Shown here in pieces: positions 51,967 to 61,752 of a DNA stretch of 64,000 nt. The stretch spans positions 1 to 64,000 of the forward strand of contig CAWGQN010000008.1 in NCBI GenBank assembly GCA_963824885.1, in the 5' to 3' direction. Position 1 is the stretch's first letter, and each line of letters starts with the position of its first letter. Under the pieces are notes generated by a model. The model had not been told where the DNA came from, did not search any database, and was given only the letters and a program-made list of their open reading frames with translations. The stretch comes from CAWGQN01 sp963824885 (GTDB lineage Bacteria > Actinomycetota > Actinomycetes > Actinomycetales > Microbacteriaceae). Both the position numbers and the translations under genes were made by a program.

Positions 51967-54846
51967 GTGGCTGCCAAACCACGCGTACACGAGATTGCCG
52001 CCGAGTTGGGCGTTGACTCAAAGATTGCCCTCGAAAAACTCACGGCGATGGGCGAATACGTCAAGAGTCCCTCGTCGAGCATAGAACCGCCGGTCGCGCG
52101 CAAGCTCAAGGCGGCGCTCATTGCTGACGGCGTTGCCGTGGCCGATGCGCCGAAAGTATCGGCTCGCGAGACAAAGGCGAGGACGACGTCGGAATCGCCC
52201 CAAGTGGCGGGCCTCAATGCCACCGAGCCGTCGGCTGACGCGGTGGCCGCTCCCCTTTCGGTTGCTGAACGGCAAGCCCAAGCCCTCGCCGCAGAAAAGG
52301 CATCCACCGAAAGCCACTCGGAGGGTTCCGAGTCTCGCGCCGCGGCGACGCCCCAAGCGCCGTCCGCTCGCGATCAGGGCGACGCGGAGACGACGGATAT
52401 CGCGGGGCCGACGAACGGTCACGGCGATGGTGAAGCCAAACAGGATCCCGATTCCGGTTCACGGACAGGTTCGGCGGTCGATGGAAAAACGCCGTCGACG
52501 CCGTCGTCGGGTGGGCGCGCGGGTGCTCCTCAACCGGGTGCTCCGAGACCGGGCAACAACCCATTCGCGAGTAATCAGGGCATGGGTCAGCGACCGGGTG
52601 CTCCCAGACCCGGTGCTCCGAGACCGGGCAACAACCCATTCGCGAGTGCTCAAGGAATGGGCCAACGGCCCCCATCGGCAAATATTCCGCGACCCGCAAT
52701 GCCCCGTCCGGGCGGGCCGGGCCAGTCTGGCCGTCCCGGTGGGTTTGGCCAGCGCCCAGGGGGAGCATCGGGAACGGGCACTCCTGGAGGTGCGCGCGGT
52801 GGCAGCAGGCCCGCGGGGACCGGCGGATTCCGGTCGGGTGCTCCCGGAAGTAATTTTGGTCCCAATCGGCCACCGTCAGGGGGCGGCGGTCGGGGTCGTG
52901 GACCCGGCGGAGGAACCGCGGGCGCGTTTGGTCGAGGCGGCGGAAAAAGCAAGTCGCGCAAGTCCAAAAGGACCAAGAGGCAGGAATTTGAGCTCAGGGA
53001 GGCCCCGTCGCTCGGCGGTGTGAGCGTTCCTCGCGGCGACGGAAACACGATTGTGCGATTGCGTCGCGGTGCGTCAATCGGTGATTTTGCCGACAAGATT
53101 GACGCGAGTCCGGGGAACCTCGTGACGGTTCTCTTCCACCTTGGCGAAATGGCCACGGCGACCGAGTCCCTTGACGAAGCCACCTTTACGATTCTTGGTG
53201 ACGAGCTGGGCTACAAAATTCAGATCGTGTCACCCGAAGACGAAGATCGCGAGCTGCTTGAGGGCTTCGACATTGACCTCGACGCCGAACGTGAAGACGA
53301 AGACGAGAAGGATCGTGAGCCGCGGCCTCCCGTGGTGACCGTTATGGGTCACGTTGACCACGGAAAGACTCGTCTCCTTGATGCGATTCGTAACGCGAAC
53401 GTGGTTGAGGGCGAGTCGGGCGGTATCACTCAACACATTGGCGCATACCAGGTCACGGCGACTCACGAGGGGAGCGAGCGTCGAATCACGTTTATCGACA
53501 CACCGGGTCACGAGGCCTTTACGGCGATGCGCGCGCGCGGTGCCCAAGTCACCGATATCGCAATTCTCGTGGTTGCCGCGGATGACGGCATCATGCCCCA
53601 GACCATTGAGGCGCTCAATCACGCGCAAGCGGCCAACGTTCCGATTGTCGTCGCGGTAAACAAAATCGATAAAGAGGGCGCCAACCCGGCGCGAGTGCGC
53701 CAACAGCTGACCGAGTACAATCTCGTTTCGGAGGAGTACGGCGGTGATGTCATGTTCGTCGATGTTTCGGCGCGCAACCGTACGGGAATTGATACGTTGC
53801 TCGATGCCGTGCTGTTGACGACGGACGCGGGTCTCGATTTGCGTGCCAACCCGAACAAAGACGCGCGCGGTGTCGCAATTGAGGCAAAGCTCGACAAGGG
53901 CCGCGGGGCGGTGGCAACCGTGCTCATTCAATCGGGAACGCTTCACGTTGGTGATGCGATTGTCGCGGGCACGGCGTACGGGCGGGTGCGCGCGATGATG
54001 GACGAGAACGGCGACGCAGTCGATGCCGCAACGCCGTCACGCCCCGTGCAGGTTCAAGGCTTGTCAACGGTACCCCGCGCGGGCGACACATTCTTGGTAA
54101 TTGAGGAGGACCGCACGGCCCGACAGATTGCGGAGAAACGCGAAGCGGCGGATCGCAACGCGCTCTTGGCGAAATCGCGCAAGCGCATTAGCCTCGAAGA
54201 CTTCACGCGTGCTCTCGAAGAGGGCAAAGTCGAGTCGCTTAACCTCATCATTAAGGGTGACGTTTCGGGAGCCGTCGAGGCGCTCGAAGAGGCCGTTCTC
54301 AAGGTCGATGTCGACGAATCTGTGCAGTTGCGCATTATCCATCGCGGTGTCGGGGCGATTACGGAGTCCGATGTCAACCTCGCGACGATCGATAACGCCA
54401 TCATTGTCGGTTTCAATGTTCGTCCCGACACGAAAGCGCGCGAACGCGCTCTCCGCGAGGGAGTCGACATTCGCTTCTACTCGGTGATCTACGCGGCCCT
54501 CGAAGAGATCGAAAATTCGCTCAAGGGCATGCTCAAACCCGAGTTCGAAGAAGTGCAATCGGGTGTGGCAGAAATTCGCGAGATCTTCCGCTCGTCGAAG
54601 GTCGGTAACATCGCTGGAGTCGTCGTGCGGTCGGGAACGATTACACGGAACGCGAAAGCGCGAGTTATTCGCGATGGTGTCGTAGTCGGTGACGGGTTGA
54701 CGATTGAATCGCTCAGGCGCTTCAAAGATGACGTGACCGAGGTGCGTACCGACTTTGAGGCCGGTATTGGGCTGGGCAAGTTCAATGACATTCAGACTGG
54801 TGACGAAATCGAAACCATTGAGGTGCGCCAAAAGCCGCGCGATTGA
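51967..54846 (+). CDS. infB: translation initiation factor IF-2
   Basis: GTPase that places initiator tRNA on the 30S subunit. 959 residues. A short N-terminal IF2N domain (KPRVHEIAAELGVDSKIALEKL) is followed by a very long Pro/Gly/Arg-rich linker (about 60-340) typical of actinobacteria. Then come a basic patch (KSKSRKSKRTKRQEFELREAPSL) and the G domain with GHVDHGKT at 461-468, DTPGHEAF and NKIDK. Domain II and the C-terminal fMet-tRNA-binding domains complete the protein. GTG start with AGGAG, partly in a hairpin. Confidence 0.97.
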   Translation: MAAKPRVHEIAAELGVDSKIALEKLTAMGEYVKSPSSSIEPPVARKLKAALIADGVAVADAPKVSARETKARTTSESPQVAGLNATEPSADAVAAPLSVAERQAQALAAEKASTESHSEGSESRAAATPQAPSARDQGDAETTDIAGPTNGHGDGEAKQDPDSGSRTGSAVDGKTPSTPSSGGRAGAPQPGAPRPGNNPFASNQGMGQRPGAPRPGAPRPGNNPFASAQGMGQRPPSANIPRPAMPRPGGPGQSGRPGGFGQRPGGASGTGTPGGARGGSRPAGTGGFRSGAPGSNFGPNRPPSGGGGRGRGPGGGTAGAFGRGGGKSKSRKSKRTKRQEFELREAPSLGGVSVPRGDGNTIVRLRRGASIGDFADKIDASPGNLVTVLFHLGEMATATESLDEATFTILGDELGYKIQIVSPEDEDRELLEGFDIDLDAEREDEDEKDREPRPPVVTVMGHVDHGKTRLLDAIRNANVVEGESGGITQHIGAYQVTATHEGSERRITFIDTPGHEAFTAMRARGAQVTDIAILVVAADDGIMPQTIEALNHAQAANVPIVVAVNKIDKEGANPARVRQQLTEYNLVSEEYGGDVMFVDVSARNRTGIDTLLDAVLLTTDAGLDLRANPNKDARGVAIEAKLDKGRGAVATVLIQSGTLHVGDAIVAGTAYGRVRAMMDENGDAVDAATPSRPVQVQGLSTVPRAGDTFLVIEEDRTARQIAEKREAADRNALLAKSRKRISLEDFTRALEEGKVESLNLIIKGDVSGAVEALEEAVLKVDVDESVQLRIIHRGVGAITESDVNLATIDNAIIVGFNVRPDTKARERALREGVDIRFYSVIYAALEEIENSLKGMLKPEFEEVQSGVAEIREIFRSSKVGNIAGVVVRSGTITRNAKARVIRDGVVVGDGLTIESLRRFKDDVTEVRTDFEAGIGLGKFNDIQTGDEIETIEVRQKPRD
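52537..52686 (+). repeat. 75-bp tandem repeat inside the infB linker
   Basis: Two in-frame copies (from 52537 and 52612) of a 25-codon unit reading GAPRPGNNPFAS(N/A)QGMGQRP plus spacer. The first halves are almost identical at DNA level. The repeat sits in the disordered Pro/Gly-rich linker, where length changes are tolerated. Confidence 0.75.
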
Positions 54847-54904
54847 TTCGCTTGTTGACGATCCATTGGCGTCGCTCGTCGGCGCGAAGAAGGTGAGGTG
54901 TGCC

Positions 54905-55378
54905 GTGGCCGATCCGGCACGTGCGAGAAAACTGGCTGATCGAATCAGAGAGGTTGTCGCGACGCGGTTGGATCGCGGACTTCGAGACCCGCGATTGGGA
55001 TTCGTCACAATAACCGACGTGAGAGTCACGGGCGATCTGCAACACGCGTCGGTGTTCTATACCGTGTATGGGACCGAGAAAGAGCGACTCGACAGTGCCG
55101 CCGCACTCACAGCAGCGACGGGGATGCTTCGTTCAGAAGTTGGCAAGAACCTCACGTCGCGACTGACGCCCTCGCTCGAGTTCATCCCTGACGCTATTCC
55201 GGAGAATGCCGCTCACATTGCCGGCTTGCTCGAGGCCGCTCGCCAACGCGATATCGAGGTTGCCGAGCGTGCGCGTGACGCGAAGCACGCGGGTGACCCT
55301 GACCCGTACGTCACGCCGCGCGACGATGTGTATGGTGCCGAGGCCGAAGACGAGCGCGATGGGGGCGCCGCTTCCTAG
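54905..55378 (+). CDS. rbfA: ribosome-binding factor A
   Basis: Assists 16S rRNA maturation in the 30S subunit. 157 residues from GTG 54905. The KH-like core is ARKLADRIREVVATRLDRGLRDPRLGFVTITDVRVTGDLQHASVFYTVYG, and then LTSRLTPSLEFIPDAIPENAAHIAGLL. The C-terminal acidic tail is variable. Follows infB by 58 bases. The gene that normally follows, truB, is 5.4 kb away. Confidence 0.93.
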   Translation: MADPARARKLADRIREVVATRLDRGLRDPRLGFVTITDVRVTGDLQHASVFYTVYGTEKERLDSAAALTAATGMLRSEVGKNLTSRLTPSLEFIPDAIPENAAHIAGLLEAARQRDIEVAERARDAKHAGDPDPYVTPRDDVYGAEAEDERDGGAAS

Positions 55379-56592
55379 CTGAGGATGTTCTCGATCCACT
55401 CGCGAAGTTCGCGCTCGCACGTGCCGGGCGCGCGATTCCACTCGAGCGAGTGGGGCGCCGAGGGAAGCGGAACGAGTCGAACAAGGTCCGGTCGCCGGTG
55501 TGCGAGCGCGCGCGTGAGCGAGAACGAGGCGACGGTGTCGCCCGGGCTGTGCAGCAAAAGCACGGGAATCGACAGCGTGTCGGCGGCGCGAATCCAATTG
55601 AGTTCGTCGAACACGAACGGATCTTTTAGTCCGACGAGGCGATGCAGGGGGCGCGTTTCGAGCATCCAGATCGAAAACGCCGCGAGCGGTCTCGGGATCC
55701 CAATTCTCCGCGCTCCAATTCGGATCGAATTGCGCCAATCGATTACGGGCGCGATTAGCACCGCGCCGACTATCGCAGAAGAATGGCGGGAGAGTGAGAT
55801 AAGGCGGAGCGTGATCGAGGCGCCCATGGACCACCCGACGAGAATAATCCGCTGTGCACCGTGCTCAATCGCATAGTCGAGCGCAACGTCGACGTCGTGC
55901 CATTCTGTTTGTCCGAGCATCGATTTGCCGTCCGCCGAATCGGACGCGGCGTTGTCGTTGCGGTACGACACCACGAGCGAGGTGATTCCAAGTGCGTCAA
56001 ACACGGGGATTGTTCGTGTGACACTCCCTCGAGCGCTGCTTCGACCGTGAATGTGAACCGCCCACGTTCCTTCCCCCGCGGCACTTGGCTGTGTCGGGGA
56101 GAACAACCACGCGGGTGCCGAACCGTGTTCGACCGCGAGGTCGATTGTGCGCGAGGTCAATTCCAGGTCGTCGGGAGTGACCGACGTCATTCCCGTCCAT
56201 CGCGCGGTCATTCCGTCGGCCGGGAATTCCGCGGTCCATTTCAAGATTGGCCGCGTCACAACGCTGCGCATCGCGCCGTCGTCGGTTGCTTCGCCCAATC
56301 GCGCGTGACCACGGCCACCGTTGTAGACAATGCCGTATTCGCCCGGGGCGAGGGTTTCGCGAGAGCGCGGCAACGAGAGCGTCGCGCCGCCTGTCACGCG
56401 CTCGACGTCGGCAATCGTGAGCGGTTCGTGTGGCGGAGCGGGGTTGACAACCTTGCGCGCCACGATAGAACCGGCCGCGCACAATCCGCCAAACAGCGCA
56501 CTCGCGACCGCGAGCGCGCCGGTAACAATGGTGCGAGGGTTTCCTTTTTTCTTGCCTCGCGCGGTGCCTGGTTTCTTGCGGTTGCACAACAT
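55375..56592 (-). CDS. membrane-anchored alpha/beta hydrolase
   Basis: 405 residues. A basic start, one N-terminal membrane helix (TIVTGALAVASALFGGLCAAGSIVA), then a ~150-residue domain before the hydrolase core. Nucleophile elbow VGWSMGAS, oxyanion-type HGRSSARG region, acid Asp in LLLHSPGDTVASF and a C-terminal His in PSAPHSLEW. Serine-hydrolase fold, substrate unknown, active site probably outside the membrane. The stop overlaps that of rbfA by four bases, convergently. One of the genes separating rbfA from truB. Confidence 0.85.
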   Translation of the reverse strand: MLCNRKKPGTARGKKKGNPRTIVTGALAVASALFGGLCAAGSIVARKVVNPAPPHEPLTIADVERVTGGATLSLPRSRETLAPGEYGIVYNGGRGHARLGEATDDGAMRSVVTRPILKWTAEFPADGMTARWTGMTSVTPDDLELTSRTIDLAVEHGSAPAWLFSPTQPSAAGEGTWAVHIHGRSSARGSVTRTIPVFDALGITSLVVSYRNDNAASDSADGKSMLGQTEWHDVDVALDYAIEHGAQRIILVGWSMGASITLRLISLSRHSSAIVGAVLIAPVIDWRNSIRIGARRIGIPRPLAAFSIWMLETRPLHRLVGLKDPFVFDELNWIRAADTLSIPVLLLHSPGDTVASFSLTRALAHRRPDLVRLVPLPSAPHSLEWNRAPGTCERELREWIENILS

Positions 56593-56747
56593 GGGTGCCC
56601 GTCCATTGCGAAGACCACTTAAAGAACGCCTGACACAATCATACGGTGAGTGCTCTGCACGCGGGCTGGCTCACGCCGTCGAACGAATTCGCGCGGTCGT
56701 GCCGCGCCCTTCCTCGTTGAGGGGGCGTTTCGGGTATCGTCAGGCTC

Positions 56748-57353
56748 GTGGCGAGTGCGCGTGTGAGACGAGTGGGGGATCGCCTTGTGCGTGCAAACGC
56801 TGTCGTCGTGTCCGAAATTTTCGCGCCGCCGCTCGTGCTGCTCGTGCTCCTTCTCGAGGTTGGATTTCGCGAAGCCGGCTGGGCGGGCGCCGGATTTGGA
56901 TTTCTGGCGGCTATTTTCGTGGCGATCGGGCCGTACTGTGCCGTAATCGTGCTGTCTCGCAGGGGTGTCGTTTCTGATCGGTTTGTGGGTGATCGAAAGC
57001 AACGCGCTCCCGTACTGATTGGTGTCGTCGCGTCGATTATCGTGGGGCTGGTCGTCCTTGTCATTGTCGACGCGCCGCGCGCACTCGCGTTCACGACCCT
57101 CACTATCGCGGTGGGCCTCGTATTGGTGACAGCGGTGAATCTGGTGTGGAAGCTCAGCATTCACGCGTCATTCGCGATGTTCTTTGCGGTTTTTCAAGTG
57201 ATTTTGTGGGGATCGTGGGGGATTGTCGCGTTGGTCGTTCCCATTGGGGTTGGCTGGTCGCGCGTGTACTTGCGCGCCCACACGGTTGCACAGGTTTTCG
57301 CGGGTTGTGCGGCCGGACTCGTTATTGGCGTGGTTTACTTGCTCCTCGAATAG
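56748..57353 (+). CDS. PAP2-superfamily membrane phosphatase
   Basis: 201 residues with about six membrane helices. Phosphatidic-acid-phosphatase motifs are partly visible: KLSIHASFAMFF (His-containing second motif) and WSRVYLRAHTVAQVFAGCAAG (third motif with SR and catalytic His). The first motif KxxxxxxRP is represented by VGDRKQRAPVL. Such proteins remove phosphate from lipids, including undecaprenyl pyrophosphate; the exact substrate is unknown. The GTG start is the first in frame; a later start is possible. Confidence 0.78.
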   Translation: MASARVRRVGDRLVRANAVVVSEIFAPPLVLLVLLLEVGFREAGWAGAGFGFLAAIFVAIGPYCAVIVLSRRGVVSDRFVGDRKQRAPVLIGVVASIIVGLVVLVIVDAPRALAFTTLTIAVGLVLVTAVNLVWKLSIHASFAMFFAVFQVILWGSWGIVALVVPIGVGWSRVYLRAHTVAQVFAGCAAGLVIGVVYLLLE

Positions 57354-57468
57354 CGGTGACATTCGCGGTCGAGTATTCCGGGTAGGTTTGTGTGCCGCCT
57401 CGTCTATCCGACCTGAATTCACGTAGTCCGTGCTGAAATTCCGCTCGTTCCCATTGGCCACGAAGTGC

Positions 57469-59598
57469 TTAGTGGTGGCGGCGGCGTTGTGTGCGGTGGG
57501 TGAGGAGGAGGAGTGAGCCGAGTGCGAGGGTTCCGGCGGCTCCGATGGTGATGGGGAGGAACCCGTTGTCTCCTGAGGTTGCGAGGATGGTCTTGACGGG
57601 GTTGGTTGTGCAGTCCTCGTTGTCTGGTTCGCATGTTGCCGGTGGTGTTTCGCCCGGGTTGAGGAGGAAGTTGTCGAGGACGTTGTCGCCGCGTTGCCCG
57701 TCCGGTTTGACCGTGACTTTGAACGTCACGGTCACCATTTGATTGGCTGTCAACGTGCCCACAATAGCGATCTCACCGTTTGACCCGTCGGTCACCGTGA
57801 GGGCGGGGTCCGACGCCACGGGAGGAGACGTGATTGTTGCGTCATCGAGGACCCTCGTGAGGTTATCGACACGGTCAACGGTTCCGCCGGTGCTTTGTCC
57901 GGTAAACGTCAACGTGTACGTGAGTTCTTGACCCGGAGCAACCTCCGTCGTCGACACCGGGTCAACACTCTTAAAGTCAGCCACGTTCAGAATGGGGATG
58001 TGCACCTGGCAGCCCGGGTTCGTCGAACCTGGAGGACAGTTAGTTCCGCCCGTGCACACGTTATCGAGCGCGTTGTCACCCAGCTGACCGGCAGGGTTGA
58101 CCGTCACACTGTACGTAATCGTCACCGTCGCGCCGACGGCTAACGGGCCAGCCCACGACAGAGTCGGTGACGCAAACGTGGGTGCCGGACCGGCGGACGC
58201 CGCCGCATCATTATTGAACGCCGCATCATCAATCACACCGGTTAAATCGTCGGATACTGTCGCCGGGCTGCCCGCCGTGTAATCCGCTTGACCAGTATTC
58301 GTAACCGTGACCGTGTAGTGAACCGTGTCTCCCGGTTTCGCATCGACCACGTCGGCAACCTTGTTGACCGTATACGTTCGAGGCGTATTGGTGAAAACAC
58401 AATCCACGTTCGCACCGTTCGCACCGGTCGGAGTGGGATACGCGAACGTCCCCGTGGGCCCGGTGCCGCTGGCCCCCGGAATCGGGACCGGAGTGCCGCT
58501 GCTCACATCGCTACACTGCCACGTCGTCACATAATTGTTCGGATCCGTTGTTCCTGACGGGGTTTGCGTGACCGTGTAACTCTGACCCGGCACCGTCAAC
58601 ACCGGACCCGCACGCTCTGGCTGCAACCCATTACCCGCACCGGCAGTCGTCGCAGTATTACCAAACGTGACACCTGAGCCGGTGATCGTCATTGTGAACT
58701 GGTCACCCGGCACAACACGACCATTGACCACCGTCTCCTGAGTCAACGTGCTCGGCGACGAACAACTCCCCAAATCGGCCAGTTGTGCTTCAGGAATAGT
58801 GAAGCTGCTCACGAGCGCACCACTACTCGGATTGATCTTAAAGATCGTGGTGGGGCCAGTCGAGGAGGGGGTACCGAGGATATACAGGAACCCATCAGAG
58901 GCAATAGCTGTACCCGGACTACTCGTCCCCGGTGGAAGGACGGCGAGTGTTGTCAACGGGATAGTCGCACTACCAGCGGTCGTCGGCACGGGACCATTCG
59001 CCCGGAAGAGGTGATCGCCCAACGTGAGATACAGGGTTCCTGCCGCATCGAAAACGAAATCGCCATTCACACCCACACCGAAGCCATCGGGCGCGATTTC
59101 TCCAACCTTGCCGATATATGTGTTTGTTGTCGTGTCGAAGGCATAGACCGTTGCGTTGAAGAAGTCATCGGAAAAATAATAGAACCCGTTTAACGGGTTC
59201 ACCGCACCGCGGATGATGTTTGTTGGTATCGCAAGATTGATGGGCGCCGAAATTGCCGTGACAGTCCCGGTCGCCACATTGTGAACAATTACCTCTTGGG
59301 TAGGGAACCGGTAGCTATACGTGAAAAGACCACTAGCGGAAATACCCAGGGCATTATTTCCGATTGGCCCACCAGCGATTGGCACTGGCGTAGAAATATT
59401 AGTGATCGTATTGACGGATGTCAACGTTCCTGTACCAGGAGGTCCTACGTTACCCAAGGCATAGAAGGTACTCACACAACTCAACGGCGGCGCCGCTTGT
59501 GCCGCCGCACTATGCACACTCAACGGTGCAAGAAACCCGAGCACCAAAGCCACAAGTGACAAACTCGCGCGCACAAACGTGAAATTTTTAACAGACAA
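57469..59598 (-). CDS. large secreted/surface protein with beta-propeller-like and DUF11-like repeats
   Basis: 709 residues from a TTG at 59598 (GGGGGG just upstream). Signal peptide: FVRASLSLVALVLGFLAPLSVHSAAAQA. Residues about 40-300 resemble a beta-propeller (repeated GxFxYS, GFYYFSDDFFN, GDFVFDAAGTLYL, DGFLYILG), the domain seen in prealbumin-like-fold adhesins. Then come one Cys-paired repeat (TVTQTPSGTTD...VDCVFTNTP) and two DUF11-type repeats (DTVHYTVTVTNTGQADYT; ELTYTLTFTGQSTGG), each ending with QxGDNxLDN. The C-terminus LATSGDNGFLPITIGAAGTL and on to THRTQRRRHH is a sortase-like anchor. Probably a cell-wall adhesin or SpaA-like surface protein. Lies between rbfA and truB. Confidence 0.85.
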   Translation of the reverse strand: MSVKNFTFVRASLSLVALVLGFLAPLSVHSAAAQAAPPLSCVSTFYALGNVGPPGTGTLTSVNTITNISTPVPIAGGPIGNNALGISASGLFTYSYRFPTQEVIVHNVATGTVTAISAPINLAIPTNIIRGAVNPLNGFYYFSDDFFNATVYAFDTTTNTYIGKVGEIAPDGFGVGVNGDFVFDAAGTLYLTLGDHLFRANGPVPTTAGSATIPLTTLAVLPPGTSSPGTAIASDGFLYILGTPSSTGPTTIFKINPSSGALVSSFTIPEAQLADLGSCSSPSTLTQETVVNGRVVPGDQFTMTITGSGVTFGNTATTAGAGNGLQPERAGPVLTVPGQSYTVTQTPSGTTDPNNYVTTWQCSDVSSGTPVPIPGASGTGPTGTFAYPTPTGANGANVDCVFTNTPRTYTVNKVADVVDAKPGDTVHYTVTVTNTGQADYTAGSPATVSDDLTGVIDDAAFNNDAAASAGPAPTFASPTLSWAGPLAVGATVTITYSVTVNPAGQLGDNALDNVCTGGTNCPPGSTNPGCQVHIPILNVADFKSVDPVSTTEVAPGQELTYTLTFTGQSTGGTVDRVDNLTRVLDDATITSPPVASDPALTVTDGSNGEIAIVGTLTANQMVTVTFKVTVKPDGQRGDNVLDNFLLNPGETPPATCEPDNEDCTTNPVKTILATSGDNGFLPITIGAAGTLALGSLLLLTHRTQRRRHH

Positions 59599-59826
59599 CG
59601 TGTCCCCCCAAATGATTTCACCGACCCCTTTGGGCCAATGAAGCAGTTACCCGATTGCACAGTACCAGACCGACCCAACCACCGACAGTATTCACCTTGG
59701 GCGTTTTGGCCGACCGTCTAGGGGCCTCGCAAAAAATGCCCTCGGGTTCGTCATTCGAGACGGTGTCCGCCGCACCGGGCTGTGCCAATTCTATGGTGAG
59801 ACGCGCTGTTGGATTGCGGTTGCGCG

Positions 59827-60708
59827 CTATTCGGGCATTCCGTACGCATCGTCGGCGGTGCGTACCGCGAGTCCGTCGGCAACAAGTCCCGCGAGGGCGC
59901 GTTCGAGCTGCGGCGCGTCGGCCCACACGTGATCGAGGTGATCGCGACTCACGTGAGCGTGCGACGTGCGCAGTTGCGCGAGGAGGAGTCCACGCACGTG
60001 CCGGTCCGAGCCCTCATACTTCTTTTGACGCGGGCGGCGGGGACTCACGTGCTCCGGGTAACCGGCCTCGCGCCACACGCACAAGCGTCGGATGGGGCAC
60101 GAATCACAGCGCGGTTTTTTAGCGACGCAGACGATTGCGCCGAGTTCCATCATTCCCGCATTGAAATCGACCGACGAGGGCGGGTCGTCGGGGAGAAGGC
60201 GGTTCATTGCCGCGAGGTCGGCCTTTGTTCGGGGCGATGCGGGTTCGGCGCAGCCGTTGATCGCGCGAGCAATAACGCGCCGCACATTCGTGTCGACCAC
60301 GGGATGCCGTTGACCGTGCGCAAACGCCGCGACGGCGCGCGCCGTGTAGTCTCCTATACCGGGCATTGCGAGGAGGTCTTCGACGCGATCGGGCACTCGT
60401 CCCGCGTGCTCGCTCGCGATTGTCGTCGCGCACGCGTGAAGAGCGAGTGCCCGGCGCGGGTATCCGAGCGACTGCCACGCGCGAATTGCTTCGCCACGCG
60501 ACGCGGCGGCGAGAGCCGCGGGAGTCGGCCACAACGAAAGCCACTCGTCAAGCCGCGGGATGACGCGAGCCACGGGTGTCTGTTGGAGCATGAATTCGCT
60601 CACGAGAACTCCCCACGCGCCAAAACCGTCGCGGCGCCACGGGAGGTCGCGTCTATTGTCTCGAAACCACTCGATTACGGTAGGCGACAACGACGATAGC
60701 TGTGGCAC
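59827..60708 (-). CDS. mutY: A/G-specific adenine DNA glycosylase
   Basis: Removes adenine mispaired with 8-oxoguanine. GTG 60708 gives 293 residues. The catalytic Glu region is VSEFMLQQTPVARVIPR. Helix-hairpin-helix MPGIGDYTARAVAAFA, then VVDTNVRRV with the catalytic Asp. The 4Fe-4S cluster ligands are in CVAKKPRCDSCPIRRLC. The C-terminal 8-oxoG-reading domain of longer MutY proteins is missing, as in other short actinobacterial forms. Divergent from truB with 54 bases between. Confidence 0.92.
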   Translation of the reverse strand: MPQLSSLSPTVIEWFRDNRRDLPWRRDGFGAWGVLVSEFMLQQTPVARVIPRLDEWLSLWPTPAALAAASRGEAIRAWQSLGYPRRALALHACATTIASEHAGRVPDRVEDLLAMPGIGDYTARAVAAFAHGQRHPVVDTNVRRVIARAINGCAEPASPRTKADLAAMNRLLPDDPPSSVDFNAGMMELGAIVCVAKKPRCDSCPIRRLCVWREAGYPEHVSPRRPRQKKYEGSDRHVRGLLLAQLRTSHAHVSRDHLDHVWADAPQLERALAGLVADGLAVRTADDAYGMPE

Positions 60709-60762
60709 GCCACGAGTGTAACCATCGATCGCGTCGTCGCGCTCACACCCTCGCCTGTTAAC

Positions 60763-61752
60763 GTGTCTCGAGTGGCCCAAATTCCATCGCACGGTGTCTC
60801 GATGAGCGGGCTTCTTCTCATCGACAAGAACCCGGGTCTCACGAGTCACGACGTGGTTGCGCGAGCTCGGCGAATTCTCGCAACGCGCAAAGTGGGACAC
60901 GCGGGCACGCTCGATCCGTTGGCAACGGGCTTGCTGATCCTCGGGATCGGGAGCTCGACGCGACTGTTGACGTACCTCGTCGGATTAGACAAGGCGTATG
61001 ACGCGACCATTCGGCTCGGCTACGCGACAACGACAGACGATTCGCACGGGCGAGTGACAACGACCGCGACTCGCAGCGCGATCACCGCCATGACGCCCGA
61101 GCGCATTGCGGCGGGCGTCGCCGACCTCACGGGGCACATTCGGCAAGTGCCGAGCACGGTGAGCGCGATCAAAGTCGACGGAACACGCGCTTACGCTCGC
61201 GCGCGGGCGGGCGAAGACATTGTGCTCCCAGCGCGGCCCGTTACGATCAGGGCATTCGAGATTCGTGACGTGCGGCGATTGACCGCGGAAATGGCCAACC
61301 CCGTGATTGATGTTGACGCGCACGTCGAGTGTTCGTCGGGCACGTACGTGCGGGCCCTCGCGCGAGACCTCGGAACCTCTCTTGGAATTGGTGGCCACGT
61401 AACCGCTTTGCGTCGCACACGGATTGGCCCATTTCGTGTCGGCACTGCTCGCGATATTGATCACGGCGACCTTGCGTCCGCACTCGTGAGTCCCGCTCAC
61501 GCGGCGAGCCACGTGTTTCGACAACTCACCCTCACAGATCGGCAAGCGGACGATCTCGGCCACGGCAAGCGCGTTCGCCTCGGCGACAATTTCGCCCCCG
61601 TCGACCTCACGCCCGGCTCGCGCGCGACACAATCGGTATCGAACGATGCATCGGGCGAACGTCTTGCGGCGCTCGCTCCCGATGGGCGGCTGATTGGCCT
61701 TGTCACCGTGCACGGAAACGACGCGGTCGTCGACGTGAATTTTCCGCAATGA
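60763..61752 (+). CDS. truB: tRNA pseudouridine-55 synthase
   Basis: Makes pseudouridine 55 in the T-loop of tRNAs. Core motifs are GLLLIDKNPGLTSHDVVARARR, KVGHAGTLDPLATGLLILGIGSSTR (catalytic Asp), YDATIRLGYATTTDD and CSSGTYVRALARDLG. 329 residues from GTG 60763; GTG 60772 or ATG 60802 are equally possible starts and none has a good ribosome-binding site. The stop overlaps the next gene (ATGA). Confidence 0.95.
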   Translation: MSRVAQIPSHGVSMSGLLLIDKNPGLTSHDVVARARRILATRKVGHAGTLDPLATGLLILGIGSSTRLLTYLVGLDKAYDATIRLGYATTTDDSHGRVTTTATRSAITAMTPERIAAGVADLTGHIRQVPSTVSAIKVDGTRAYARARAGEDIVLPARPVTIRAFEIRDVRRLTAEMANPVIDVDAHVECSSGTYVRALARDLGTSLGIGGHVTALRRTRIGPFRVGTARDIDHGDLASALVSPAHAASHVFRQLTLTDRQADDLGHGKRVRLGDNFAPVDLTPGSRATQSVSNDASGERLAALAPDGRLIGLVTVHGNDAVVDVNFPQ

